Source: Rhododendron vialii (Eukaryota > Streptophyta > Magnoliopsida > Ericales > Ericaceae). From it: a DNA stretch of 64,000 nt. The position numbers and the translations under genes were made by a program. The notes beneath the pieces were generated by a model that did not search any database, was not told the DNA's origin, and saw nothing but the letters and a program-made list of their open reading frames with translations. Shown here in pieces: positions 47,337 through 59,219 of the stretch. The stretch's first letter is position 1; each line of letters opens with the position of its first letter. Where the stretch lies: assembly GCF_030253575.1 (NCBI RefSeq), contig NC_080557.1, positions 35,661,001 to 35,725,000 on the forward strand, in the 5' to 3' direction.

Positions 47337-49165
47337 TATATCTGCAAACCATGGGTACTCGAAACAACAAACAATTGTTCATCCGGAAACATGTCCACAA
47401 TAGGTAAACTTAGAGTAGGATCCTTGAACTGTAACCTTGATAAATGATCGGCTACCACATTCTCGACACCCTTTTTGTCCTTGATAGTCAAATTGAATTC
47501 TTGGAGAAGTAGGATCCATCGTATCAAACGAGCTTTCGCATCTTGCTTGGTAAGTAGGTACTTGAGAGCAGAATGGTCCGTATACACAACAATAGGGGTG
47601 CCACCAATGAGATAAGACCGGAATTTATCAAGAGCAAACACTACCGCAAGTAACTCTTTCTCCGTGGTAGTATAATTTACTTGAGCGTCGTTCAAAGTCT
47701 TGCTTGCATAATGGATCACATAGGGGTGTTTGTCCTTCCTTTGTCCCAAGACAACACCTACAGCATAGTCACTTGCATCACACATAAGTTCGAACGGGAG
47801 GCTCCAATCCGGTGGTTGCCCAATAGGAGGAGAAGTGAGACTATCCTTCAACTTGACAAATGCTTGCTCGCACGCGGGGGTCCATTCGAAAGGAACGTCT
47901 TTGGCAAGAAGATGGCACAGGGGCCTGGAGATAGCACTGAAATCTTTGATGAACCGACGATAGAATCCGGCATGCCCGAGAAATGAACGAATATCCTTCA
48001 CGCATTTTGGAGTCGGGAGATTGGAAATGAGATCGATCTTTGCCTTATCTACCGCGATACCCTCCGACGATATAATATGCCCCAAGACAATCCCTTAAGT
48101 GACCATGAAGTGACACTTTTCCCAATTCAGAACCAAATTTTTCTCTTCACACCTTGTTAAAACTTTCTCTAAATTGGCCAAGCATGAATCGAACGAATCG
48201 CCAAAAATAGAGAAATCATCCATGAAAACCTCTACTATCTTCTCAACCATATCACTAAAAATCCCCATCATGCATCGTGAAAAAGTCCCCGGGGCATTGC
48301 ACAAACCGAAAGGCATACGACGATAAGCGAACGTTCCGAAGGGGCAAGTGAATGTCGTTTTCTCTTAATCCTCTAAAGCAACTTCAATTTGATTGTAACC
48401 GGAATAACCGTCTAAGAAACAATAGAATGCATGGCCGGCTATCCTTTCCAAGATTTGGTCGATAAATGGTAAAGGAAAGTGATCCTTTCTGGTACTCGCG
48501 TTGAGCTTCCGATAATCAATACAAACTCTCCATCCTGTCTAAACACGAGTAGGCACGAGCTCATTCTCCTCATTTCGCACAATTGTAACTCCGAATTTAT
48601 TTGGTACAACTTGAATCGGGCTCACCCATTTGCTATCGGCGATAGGATAAATGATCCCAACATCCAAGAGCTTCAAAACTTCAGCACGTACTACATCCTT
48701 CATAATCGGGTTCAAACGACGTTGAGGTTGGTGGGACGGCTTGACATTATCCTCCAAAGCAATATGGTGAGAGCAAAGAGTAGCATCAATCCCCTTGATA
48801 TCTGCGATGGTCCATCCTATAGCCTTCATGTGCCGCCTTAATGAATTGATCAACTTCATCTCTTGGAGATTCCCAAGAGAAGAGGAAATAACCACAGGAT
48901 AAGTCTTGTCTCCAAGGAAAGCATACTTCAAAGTGTCGGGTAGGGGCTTTAACTCCAATTTTGGTGGCTCAACACTAGATGGGAGAACCTTCTTCTCGAT
49001 TGGTGGTAGCTCCTCAAATTCTTCAAACTTTGGAGTCCAAGAATTTATAGCGCAAGCTTCATCTTCCTCATCGAGCAATGAACTCAAATAACTCACTTCA
49101 GAAGATTCGAGAAATTTGACCTCTTCGGCTGTAAGAGCAACTTCCAAAGGATCACTGTAAAGCAA
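47337..49165 (-). pseudogene. Athila reverse transcriptase and RNase H
   Basis: One frame containing RT motifs WVSPIQVVPN, CFLDGYSGYNQI and the active site FMDD (about 48225), then RNase H with [19 protein letters not shown] and [13 protein letters not shown] 48539-48541, TAA 48365-48367 and TAA 48095-48097 interrupt it. Frameshifts at both borders separate it from gag-protease and integrase. Confidence 0.92.
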
Positions 49166-49182
49166 CTCATCCCCGTGTTCTT

Positions 49183-51519
49183 CTACAAGAGTCCGATAAG
49201 GCTCACTTCATTCACGTTCTCGTCATCTCCCATTTGACTACCCACATTAAAAACATTGACCTCCATCTTCATGTTACCGAAGGTTATATTGAGAAGTCCA
49301 TTTCGATAGTTGATAATTGCATCCGCCGTGGCCAAGAAGGGTCTTCCAAGAATCACTGGAGTAGAAGCAGCAGAAGAGTCGGTCGGATTTGTATCGAGAA
49401 TCACAAAATCCACCGGATAGACAAACTGATCAACTTGGACTAGAACATCTGCCACTACTCCCCTTGGTACACGAACACTTCGATCGGCTAATTGGAGTGT
49501 GACACGAGTAGGCTTCATCTCTGCCAACCCAAGCTCTTGATAAACAAAGTATGGAAGTAGATTAACGCTAGCACCAAGATCGAGCAAAGCTTGTTCGATA
49601 CGCTTTCCTCTAATTGTGACAACGATAGTAGGGCTCCCCGGATCCTTGTACTTAGGCGCAATATTTGTTTGAATGATAACAGTAAGGAATATTTTCTTTT
49701 GAACATTAAGCTTGCGCTTCCGAGTACACAAATCCTTAAAAAACTTGGCATATGAGGGAATTTGCTTAACTGCATCCATGAGAGGAATGCTGATCTTCAC
49801 TTGATTGAATAATTCATGCAACTCCGCATTGTAATTTGGTTTCGCCAAAGCCTTCAAACGATTAGGATACGGAGCCGGTGTTGTAATAACTTGAGGTTCC
49901 GGTACACTTTCCTTGTTCTTGCCTTTGTCCTTTCCTTCTTCTTCAAGAGTCTCCTTGCTTATTACCTTGGGAGATTCCCCAAGGATTGGAACTGAACGTT
50001 CGATAGGCGAGGGTAACAAGGTAGGTTCCGGAGGCATCACCACTTGGTTATCCACCGTCTTGCCACTTTGAAGAGAAATAATAGCCTTTGCTTGCTCGAG
50101 GAAAGTCACTGAAGAGCTAGCAAAGTGAAGACCTTGAGAAGCCGGATTAGAATTCGGTTGCGGATTAGGTTGAGGTTGAGTAGGAAACTTCCCTTTCTCT
50201 TGTTGTAACAAACCCACTGTAGTTGTCAACTTTCCCAACTGGTTTCTGATATCATTCATCATCTGAGTTTGTTGCTCATTGATAGCAATTTGACCTTGCA
50301 AGAGAGCACTGAATTGATCTTCCCAAGAACGCTTTGGTGGTTGTTGGTGGAACTGGGCAGGTTGTTATTGAAATTGGTTTGCATGTGGGAACGGAGCAGA
50401 AGGAGCAAAACCAGGCGGACCTTGAGTTTGAAGGAAACGGAAAGCATTCTGAGGTTGCTTCCATGGTAATTGAGGAGCGGGGGGTGGAACTTGAGAAGAA
50501 TTCCCTTCATTAGATTGATTCCAACGAAAATCTGGATGTTGCCTTGTCCCTAGATTATAAGATTGAGAATAAGGGTCAAAACGTTGCACTGCATGTACTT
50601 CTTCAGGAGCAATCTCATTAATCACGTTCTTAAGAGCAGGAATGTTGGGGCACGCTTCGGTAGAATGACCCACAATCTCACAAATAACACAAACTTCCTC
50701 CACTTGGCGCACTACTTTCATTTCTTGAAATTGAGCACTCTTTAGTTCCAACTTATCAAGTTTCCGAGCAATCTCCTCCAATCAAGTTTCAAAAGCTGTA
50801 TGCTCCGCAATAGAGAATTTTTCTGAACCTGTAGGACCTTGATTGTACATTGCTCTATCTCCTGGATCTGCAAACTGCCAAGACTGGGTCTTCTCAGCTA
50901 GTGACTCATAATAATCCCAAGCATCCTCCGGTGTCTTCCCCATAAAATCACCTCCACCCATAGTATCCAAAAGTTGTTTACTCTCTTGAGAACGCCATGT
51001 GTAGAAATAGTTAACTCTGAGATACAATGGAAGGTTGTGATGAGGATTCGACATAAGCAAGTCTTTGTATCGCTCCCAATACTTGGGGTAAGTCTCTCCA
51101 TCCCCTTGCTTGAAACATTGAATTTGATCGATAAGTAACTTCGTCCTGCTGGCTGGAAAGAATTTAGTGGTGAAAGCATCCTGAACATCTCCCCAATTAC
51201 GCAAAGATTGTGGTTTCAAAGAGTTGAACCATTGTTTCGCCTTGTCCTTGAGAGTGAATGGGAATAACTTCAGGCGAGCTTGATCAAGTTGCCCTGGAAC
51301 TGTAACAAAAGAGTGTAGAATATTCTCAAACTCCCGAATATGCAAATAAGGATCCTCCAATTCTCGCCCCCGAAATTCTGGAATTATCCGAAGATACTCA
51401 ACTTTGAATTCAAATGCATTCCTAGTGGTCGAAGTCAGAATAACGATAGGAGATACTTGAGGAGCCTGTTCTGGATTCAGATAATCACGTAGAGTACGAA
51501 CTGGAACTTCTTCGGCCAT
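49183..51519 (-). pseudogene. Athila gag and protease
   Basis: Starts at ATG 51519. Gag (RTLRDYLNP, then FRGRELEDPYLHIREF and AKQWFNSL) covers the first ~245 codons, up to TGA 50782-50784. In the same frame follow a zinc knuckle CVICEIVGHSTEAC (about 50690) and TAA 50365-50367, then a linker and the protease motif LLDLGASVNLLP (about 49590), where LDLGAS replaces the usual DxG-A/S start with an intact D-L-G-A. The frame is lost by a shift near 49180. Confidence 0.9.
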
Positions 51520-52020
51520 TGGGCCTTTGCGATTGCGATTTAATTTGCGAGGCGGAGAGTGGGCAGGATATGCCCTGGCAATGCTACGGATTCTTGGCGG
51601 CGAAGAAGAACGATGAAGCCGATTGGAAATTGGGCTTCAATAAACAGGCATAAACTAGCACAAATACTAACTAACTACCAACAAACTACCAGACAGGAGG
51701 GGCTATGCCGCCACCTCAACTCAACAAACAGAATATGCAAGGGGTTATGCCACCACCTCGGCTAAGCAATGCAATCAAATTTAAGCTAACTAACTAAATT
51801 AACTAACTACACTGACTAAGAATAAACTCGATATTTAGCCTGGCTTTGTTACACCTCAAGTTTAGTACAACCAAGTTAGAGGTATCCACCAAACTAAATA
51901 CGAACTACTAACACATAAACTACTAAAATACTACTACTAGACGAAAGCGGGATACTTACAGTGGTTTGTCGAACCTCCAAGAAAGCCATAAAAAGAAATC
52001 CCCGGCAACGGCGCCAAAAA
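51520..52020 (-). other. Athila leader with tRNA-Asp primer site
   Basis: No ORF. The primer site reads TGGCGCCGTTGCCGGGGA on the minus strand (about 51999-52016), 4 nt inside the 5' LTR, matching plant tRNA-Asp. Confidence 0.88.
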
Positions 52021-53336
52021 TGCTTCGTTCGCTCCGATATAAGAGATAACGCCCCAAGCGTAGGGCCTAATACGTCAGTTGAAGCATGATAATCCGAAAA
52101 TCCGGGATCGTATCCAAGGGAATAATTAATACGACTTTGCTGGATTTGTAGATGCAAGTAAGGGCTTTCGGCTTTTAGACAGCCAACTTGGTTTTACGTG
52201 CGTAGTGGAAATTAAAAGGGGCTAAATTGAAAAGCTAATAATCTAAGATAAAAGACAGGTTAGGTCTAGGAATTACTAACACTCACGACTCAAGTTAACT
52301 ACATTTCTTACCCAAATACGCAATTCAGGATACACAATTAAGGTTCCCGAATCGGAAAATAGAATGGTTCGATCACCAAGTTAGCTCTAGAATTTATTTA
52401 GCAAATGACTCGTGCGTCAGAGCTCCAAGTATCATGTGTGGTAGGTAGGCAATACTCCTACCTACACATGATCAAGGAGATTAACACCTTAGCGATTTGA
52501 CAAATAAATCCGAACCCCACATCAATGATCGAAACCAAAAGTTTTAAACTTTATGGTAAAAAACGCAATTCTACTTGAGTCATGAGGTGCTAATCACCCC
52601 ATGACCTAACCTTGGAAAACTACTCATCCATATCTATTGAGATAGGAGCAAGTGAAAATCTACTTAACATAATTGAATTGACAACACTAGAAGAAAATTG
52701 GATTAAAAGATAGATCGGAAGATTCACTACAACTTTAATAAAAAAGACAATACCAAAAACTAATTAATAAAGACAGAAAATAAAGATTTAAGCTAGAAAT
52801 TGAAGAACGTTCAAAAACAAAAACAAATCTAAATCTAGATCTAGATCTACAATGACATCAGCAAAAATCTCTATCCACTCTTCTTAGTACGCCCCTCACA
52901 TATTCTCCAAGAGATGTTTCAAGATTACCCTTAAAGGCTCTCGGTACCGATCGCGAACGCCATAGTTTGCTGAGTTAAGACCTCGGTACCGATAGACTAA
53001 ATTAAGTGGTATCAATACCGAATGTGTTAGGGGCTGTCGCTTGAAAGGTGCTCGGTACCGATACCAAATATTAACTGGTACCGATACCGAAGAGCTTAAA
53101 TCCAGCACTTGACTTTGCTCTTCTGCTTTGGCCGTGCTTCGCCCTAGCGAGCCGTCGGGTTGCCTTCGTCTTGTGATATGCCTTAGACCTTAAAGCTCCT
53201 GCTATTTGGTAAATTCCTACAAAACAAAACTGGAAAACCTTGCAAGCAAAAGCCGTTAAAACAACTTAATTAATGGCAGAAACAATTAAAAATAGCCAAC
53301 TAGCGCACCCTTAATGCCATTGTCGGGTGCTTATCA
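52021..53336 (-). repeat. 5' LTR of Athila
   Basis: 1316 bp, paired with 37912-39223; the GGTACCGAT-type motifs recur at about 52943-53095. Confidence 0.93.
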
Positions 53337-53341
53337 GAGAT

Positions 53342-53952
53342 CGAGTATGCTTGGAATCCATATCAAACCTAGAGTCGGCTCTGAAGCTAATGTATTTTGA
53401 TCTTGGGATTGTAACAGTTAAACCTCTATTTTTTGAAAATTTTATTTATTTAGCAAAATTTTCTTAAGATATTATTTTCTATTGCTTCCGAAAAATCGGG
53501 GCGTTACATTAATGAATAAGTTGTTGGTTGTTAGTTATTTCTGGTAGTGAATAAGTTGTTGAAAAATGTCAAATTGTTTCCATTAGTGAATAAGTTATAG
53601 ATGGGTTTGTCAGTAAAGTTATTATAGGAAACAAGTTTTTGTTACAACTTTTTTGTTAGTATGAACGAGATTGTAAAATACTGAAACTTGTTAAGGGTAA
53701 GGAGAGACGATGGCGTCTAACGCCCCGTTCCGCTAAGATTCTTACTTTTTAAGTACTTATTTTTTCCGTTACGAGACAGGTCAATGTCTCATAATGATGA
53801 TCTTTAATTTAAAAATAAGTACTTATTTGAAATACTTATCTTAATTAATGAAATGCATCCCTAAGTAGTAGTATGAGTATAACTGCAAGAAAAAATTCAA
53901 AAACTATAAGAAATGGCTTCTTGAGTTGGTCACCTTTGTACTATATTTTTTA
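53342..53952. other. Right flank of Athila, LTR-like end and spacer
   Basis: The sequence to 53507 ends CGGGGCGTTACA, as chromovirus LTRs often do; then AT-rich spacer with a GGCCCCGTTCCG-type MITE fragment (53725-53840). No ORF. Confidence 0.4.
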
Positions 53953-54226
53953 CTCCATCTGTCTCTATTTAATTGTCCGCTATGATTTTGTGTGCATTTT
54001 CAACGGTTTATATCTCTCGATGTATATTATGTTTTATGTTTTTGAAATCATTATCTTATAGAAAAAATTGAGATTTATAAAACAAAATTCATATTACATA
54101 GAAAAAAAATTGAGATCTATCAGACAATGTCTATATTACATATTTTTAACAATATACGTCGAGAGATATAAGTCGTTTAAAATGCACGCAAAATCGTAAT
54201 GAATAATTAAATAAGGACGGAGGAAG
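53953..54226. mobile_element. Stowaway-type MITE, 274 bp
   Basis: Ends CTCCATCTGTCTCTATTTAA and TTAAATAAGGACGGAGGAAG, flanked by TA (53951-53952, 54227-54228). Arms continue as TTATATCTCTCGA / TCGAGAGATATAA. Confidence 0.88.
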
Positions 54227-54445
54227 TATCATTTGAGGTTAAATCATGTCGAATGCGACAATTCGTACATTTTTTATTTTGAACATTTCTTGGGTTACCT
54301 TTCACACATGACATCAAGGAAACAGTCAGAGAGCATGAAATTAAATAAAGGAAAATATTTCTCTATAAGTTCCAAATACACATCTCAAAATCACAAGAAA
54401 CGTTGAAAAGAAAAGTTCTTCAAAGTTCAAACACAATAATAACCA

Positions 54446-54778
54446 ATGGGTTGTTCTTGCTCATGTTTCAGCATCATCTTCCTATGGGGGGCGCCTACAT
54501 CGGACATACTTCCGCGGCTGCGGGCCTCTCGTCCCAGGCCATCGACGTCGACGACAAAACCACCATCCACTTTTGGGACCCAAAATCACCCGATCCCACC
54601 AATCCAAAACCACCTCTTGTTTTACTCCACGTCTTCGGCCCTGACACCCACTGGCAATGGCACCCGCAGGTGGCATTTTTTGCCCGAGAATTCGCACTTT
54701 ACATACCCAACCTCTTGTTTTTGGGCAATTCCACTGCTAAGTACGCGGAGAAGTCAGAGATGTTCCAGGCGGTTTCGT
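54446..54778 (+). pseudogene. Alpha/beta-hydrolase pseudogene (gene B), exon 1 fragment
   Basis: Clearly homologous to exon 1 of gene A from its ATG. A 2-bp gain near 54487 shifts the frame after about 15 codons. The oxyanion motif HGFG is changed to HVFG. Homology stops at about 54778, before the nucleophile elbow GTSYGG, so it has no catalytic serine. About 170 bp upstream (54280-54445) also match the gene A upstream region, so the duplication included the promoter side. Confidence 0.9.
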
Positions 54779-54779
54779 G

Positions 54780-55347
54780 GGTTGCCAACAATCAATCCAC
54801 TGGGTCAGCTCATTGGTGTTGCCAACAATCAATTCACTGGGTCGGACTTGTAATCTGATCTAGGCCCAAAAGAAGCAAGAAAGTCGGTCCTTAGTCACAA
54901 CTGTTTTCCCAGTTTACACAGGCCATACATGGAGACAACTCCGACACAGGGACACTACCTAGGACACCACATAGAACTAAAGTTCATGGGAGAGGCATGC
55001 CCGGGAAGCAAAACCAGAAGCCTTGGATTTGCTCATGTTGCAAAATTGCGGTTCTTAACTGATCTATAGTTGATGGCTTTCATGAAAGTGTCAAAATTCA
55101 AAGTTACATAGTTGATGGTCTGGATGTTGTGATTCAGTTTCCATCTACAAATTGTAGAAGAGAGGGCAATAAAGTTTTCAGGAAGTATACATAATTCGAG
55201 TTAATTAGTAGTACTTAGCATGAGTATAACTTTCTCAGAATTAGTGCATGTTGTAATTGTTTTTTTGCCTCCACATCACAAGTTGATAGAACTGCGTTAT
55301 CAACGACCAGTACTAGGTGAACCAATTGATGGGACTGTGGCAGTCTC
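54780..55347 (+). other. Unknown sequence that replaces the rest of gene B
   Basis: Starts with a ~34-bp tandem duplication (GTTGCCAACAATCAATCCACTGGGT-type, given here only in part: CAACAATCAATCCACTGGG). No ORF and no family recognised; possibly a 3' UTR-like fragment of another gene. Confidence 0.45.
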
Positions 55348-56585
55348 TTTTATTTTTTTCGCGGCAAAAGAAAATTTTATTAAATTCAAAGAAGGTACAT
55401 CAAGTAGAGGGGAAGGGAGAACCAGAAAGTTCACCACATCCCAAAAAGATAAGGAAAATAAAAGGAAAGATACACCCAAAGACACCTAAATAATGAGTCT
55501 TCTAACACCGTCAAAGTTTCTTTTGATATCTTCCACCGTATACACCTTTAGATCAAATTTGGCTTTGATCCACAATGTCGCCCTTGTTTTTATTAACTCC
55601 TCCATTTGATTGCGATCCACAACTTTGTTGTTAAATATAGCATCATTCCTTGCAAGCCAAATAGACCATAGGGTTGCGTAGAAACAACATTCCCAAAGAT
55701 GTTTCTCCAAATTTTTAAATCGAGAAGAGAACCACCAAGAAGATAACACCAACAAATTTGAAGGAGCCACCCAAGCTAGGTTCCACCAATCTGCTATCTT
55801 TGACCACATGTAAGTAGAAAATGGGCAAGAAAGTAACACATGCACTGGAGTTTCCAGTTCCCGCAAACAAAAAGGGCAAGCCAGAGCATGTTCATCTACT
55901 CCCACAATTACGTTTCTACTGCTCAAAATTGATCTAGTCACAATCCTGTTTTGACATGCCATCCACAAGAAAATCTCCACCTTTGGGGGGCAGAGGTTTC
56001 TCCACAAAGATCCCAACCCAGAATTTTGGTTAAAAGTATCAGCTTCCCAAAGATCATACACGGACTTAACAGAAAACATGTTATTTGAATTACCTGTCCA
56101 AAGCATCACATCCAATCTTGACGGCACCAAAGACACATTCTGCAATCTGCCCCTTATTTCATTCATTTGCTCACATTTCCAATTACGTAATCTCCTTTGA
56201 AAAGACACAATCCAATCCCCAGTTCCTTCCGAATTGAACATATTACACACCAGTTCATTTTTTTGCAACGATTTCAAATAAAGTCTTGGAAACTCCTCTT
56301 GTAGTGTTTGATCCCCCATCCATTTGAGATTCCAAAAAGAAGTGTTATTCCCATAATACACTTGAATTCTGAATCCAACTTGAATTATGTTCCCCACTTC
56401 ACTATCTGAATTCCCAATTGAGCATATATCACTCAAAATGATAGATGCTCAACCAGAAGATGGTAATTGAGGAAGCCAGTCTTGATGTGAAAGGCCATAT
56501 TTTCTGCACACCATTTTAGCCCATAGAAACTCTTTTTCTCTACTGAATCTCCACCATCATTTTGCCAACAGAGCAAGCTTCATTG
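55348..56585 (-). mobile_element. 5'-truncated LINE, zinc-binding C-terminal region
   Basis: On the minus strand a 316-codon frame (56436-55486) has the LINE RT zinc-binding domain: FSVKSVYDLW, NLCPPKVEIFLWMA, then C-x2-C and HVLLSCPFS. Upstream, after a TGA near 56443, RT C-terminal text continues (LLAKWWWRF, about 56565). It ends with a 3' UTR and an A-rich tail at about 55348-55360. The core RT and endonuclease are missing, as in typical 5' truncation. Confidence 0.88.
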
Positions 56586-57924
56586 AATTTGCTTGACATT
56601 AGTTGAATTTGCTTCATTAAATTTGCTTGATAATTAATTATGGGTCCAATCTAACTAGATAGCTATAGATATTAGTTGCTTATACAGTAGTAATAATCTA
56701 CATCCATCTCAGGATTGCACATTTACGTCTAGGGAGTCTCAATCCAAAATAAAATTAAAAAAAAAAAAAAAGAGAGAGAGAGAGATTACAGTGTAAACTC
56801 CATCGATCACAGGGCTTTCCCTCCATTCTTTGCATCTACAAGGTCCGACATTAAAACTTATTACCATAGTTCAATTCTTGTAAATCTGCAAATCATCAAC
56901 GAAGCAGCAGAATTTTCAGCACACACACACGTCAACTGACACATACTTCGCAGTTTTAATCTCAAGGGAACAAACAAATCTCCTCTCATGGAAAGGACCG
57001 GACTCGGTCACAATTCTGCAAGTAAAGTAAAAGGAAAAAGAAAAAAAAAGGATCAATAAATTACATATATACTAGAGTGCTATATAAATAAAGATGGCAA
57101 AAAGGAAAGTAACTCAGAAAGAAAACTCAGAACCGAATCCAGCAAGTCAGTGCACTAGGAACTAACGGACCACCCCTTATCCGAATAAATAAACCACGTC
57201 TTAACAAAAATTAGAATTACAAACCTGCTCTCAACGTAGCCTACGTAGGAATACCTACTGGGAAATGATATTGGCACTCCAAAAATTGATGCAGGCACTT
57301 CAAAATCAGTGTAACTCCAAAGCCATTTTCCTTAATTTTTTGGAGTGTCTGCATTAATTTTTAGAATGTCAATATCATTTTTCATACCTACCATGCAATC
57401 ATCTTCTTTCAGACTCGACTAAGTAGCTTTGCCATCTTCTTCCTAAATAAGCCTCTCTATCTGCACACCATTCCTGAACCTTCTCAAGTGTCAAGATTAC
57501 AATTGCCGTTAACAGTAAGTTACAAACTTCCTCCATTGGACCACACAATTGGCATTGGTCATCACTACGAAGAAGACACTTCCAGATAACAATTTGCCCA
57601 ATGATCGAGAACGCGAAAATGTGCAAAGCATGGGCATTACACTAGTATATGTATATATAAGCAACATGAGATGTCACATACAAGGATTAAAGAGAACGGC
57701 ATCACAACACAAAGGGATTCCAACGAGGTTAACACTCTACCTCACAACAATTAAATGCCTCTCCGACCCCCAAATAATGAACCCGGGGGGCCTACTTTGG
57801 CCGTCTGTTCGGCCATCTGACAGCTCAAATCTCATCTCGGTAATGAACGGCTTGGCCGAACGGAAGGTCCGGATTATGCACAGCATGGTGTGTGCACAAC
57901 AGGATCCCCATTTCCAAAAAAAAC
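56586..57924. other. Noncoding spacer
   Basis: No gene recognised. Contains a short GA tract (about 56771-56785) and a copy of the TAGCACTCC-type foldback (57262-57383). Confidence 0.6.
57262..57383. mobile_element. Small foldback MITE (TAGCACTCC family), second copy
   Basis: Arms ATTGGCACTCCAAAAATTGA and the complement near 57340-57380; related to 19446-19553. Confidence 0.55.
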
Positions 57925-58075
57925 TTTGCTAAGGTATTAACCGTGCAAAGAAAAGATAACAAAACAAAATAAAGACAAGAGGAGCACCATAGACCCCCCA
58001 TGGTGCCAAAAACAGTGGCCCCGAAACCCCTGGAAATACATGACACAAAAGCAAAATGATAAGCGATCATTCTCC
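57925..58075 (+). repeat. Dispersed repeat, copy 2 (partner at 34508-34660)
   Basis: Same orientation; noncoding. Confidence 0.7.
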
Positions 58076-58081
58076 AAAAAT

Positions 58082-58397
58082 GGTAGGTACACTACATTTA
58101 CGTGGGCCCACCCGGTCCCCCAAAAATACAAAAAAAGATATCGTAAATTTTAAAATATTGTTTTAGAGGGTCCTGTAAAAAATCAGCTCAATCCAATATC
58201 GATAAGTATTTTTTCAAAATTCGTAAAGACGAAACTGCTTAACTGCTCAGTTTCACCCTACAAATTCAGAATAAATACTTATCAATATCGGATTGAGCTA
58301 ATTTTTTACAAAGTCCCCCTAAAATTTTTTTAAAAATTATGGATATTTTTCTGTATTTCGTGAGACCCGGGGTGACCTCCACATGGATGTAGTGTAA
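58082..58397. mobile_element. Foldback MITE, about 315 bp
   Basis: Arms pair ACACTACAT at the left with ATGTAGTGT at the right; inner arms share AAAAAATCAGCTCAATC / GATTGAGCTAATTTTTT and ATACTTATCAATAT. Diverged relatives are at 23020-23215 and, in part, in the outer foldback at 2612-3320. TSD not assigned. Confidence 0.6.
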
Positions 58398-58572
58398 TTT
58401 TAACCGCATTTCCCTTGGGAGTGCAAAAATCACTTGCGGAGGTATATAGAGGCCGGGTGGACCCAACCAAAATTCTGGCTCTCCATTATCGCACTCCTCT
58501 CCCAACTATGAGATATGTTACATTCACACCCAAATACACACCATCTTACAAAACACAAGGGTTCCACACTAC

Positions 58573-58862
58573 AGTGTGTATGAGACCCTTATATTTTGTA
58601 AATTGGTGTATACACATATATAGTATATGTGAGACCTTTGTATTTTATGAGAGAGTATATATATTTGGGTGTATGATTCTGGGTATGGTTGTAGAATTTT
58701 TGCCCAAGTATTGCTTGCAGTGTGTGTATGGAACCCTTTTGTTTTATGAAAGGGTGTGTACACACAGTATATATGGGATCATTGTATTTTACAAAAGAAT
58801 ATGTATTTGAGTGTGATTTTGGGTATGGTTGTAAAAATTTTGCCCAATTATTGCTATGAGCT
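58573..58862 (+). repeat. Two degenerate tandem copies of a ~142-bp unit
   Basis: GGGTATGGTTGTA is at 58681 and again at 58821; GTGTGTATG-type starts are at about 58574 and 58720. Each unit contains two weaker half-repeats around TTGTATTTTA. No ORF. Confidence 0.7.
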
Positions 58863-59219
58863 ATGAGTTGGCAGCACATCACTTATGACAACCAAGTTGA
58901 AATTTGCCCACCTCAGGATGATAATTTTTATGAAGATGTCAGCATATGTCAAAATCATGTCGATGGAAACAATACTATATTATTGCATAGTGGAGTATGA
59001 GTCTACGTCACTTCACTCATGTGATGCCAAGAAACACACCTAAAAAAACTCAACGATGCCAAACCACCACTAGTTTGGAGTATAACTCCATCAATAACCA
59101 CTTAAATCTCTCGCAAAGTTCCAAACACACCCCAAGAAAATGGTTTCCTCTTGATTTTGCTTAAAAGCCAAAACCAAATCAAACCAAACCAACAGTTCTT
59201 TCCAACACAATCACTTACA

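Larger units (their letters stand above)
37912..53336 (-). mobile_element. Ty3/gypsy Athila element, 15.4 kb, with nested insertions
   Basis: LTRs at 37912-39223 and 52021-53336 are about 1.31 kb and roughly 98% identical by eye, ends TGCTTCG and GCTTATCA (+ strand). Target duplication GAGAT is exact (37907-37911, 53337-53341). The primer site matches tRNA-Asp, and an env-like ORF lies downstream of pol in the same sense; both are Athila features. Gag-pol carries six in-frame stops and two frameshifts. A solo LTR of another Athila-type family and a hAT MITE are nested in its 3' half. Confidence 0.96.

Noticed and set aside
59151..59219. Upstream in-frame ATG of gene C
   Set aside because: Not conserved in genes A and B; the ATG at 59220 aligns with theirs.
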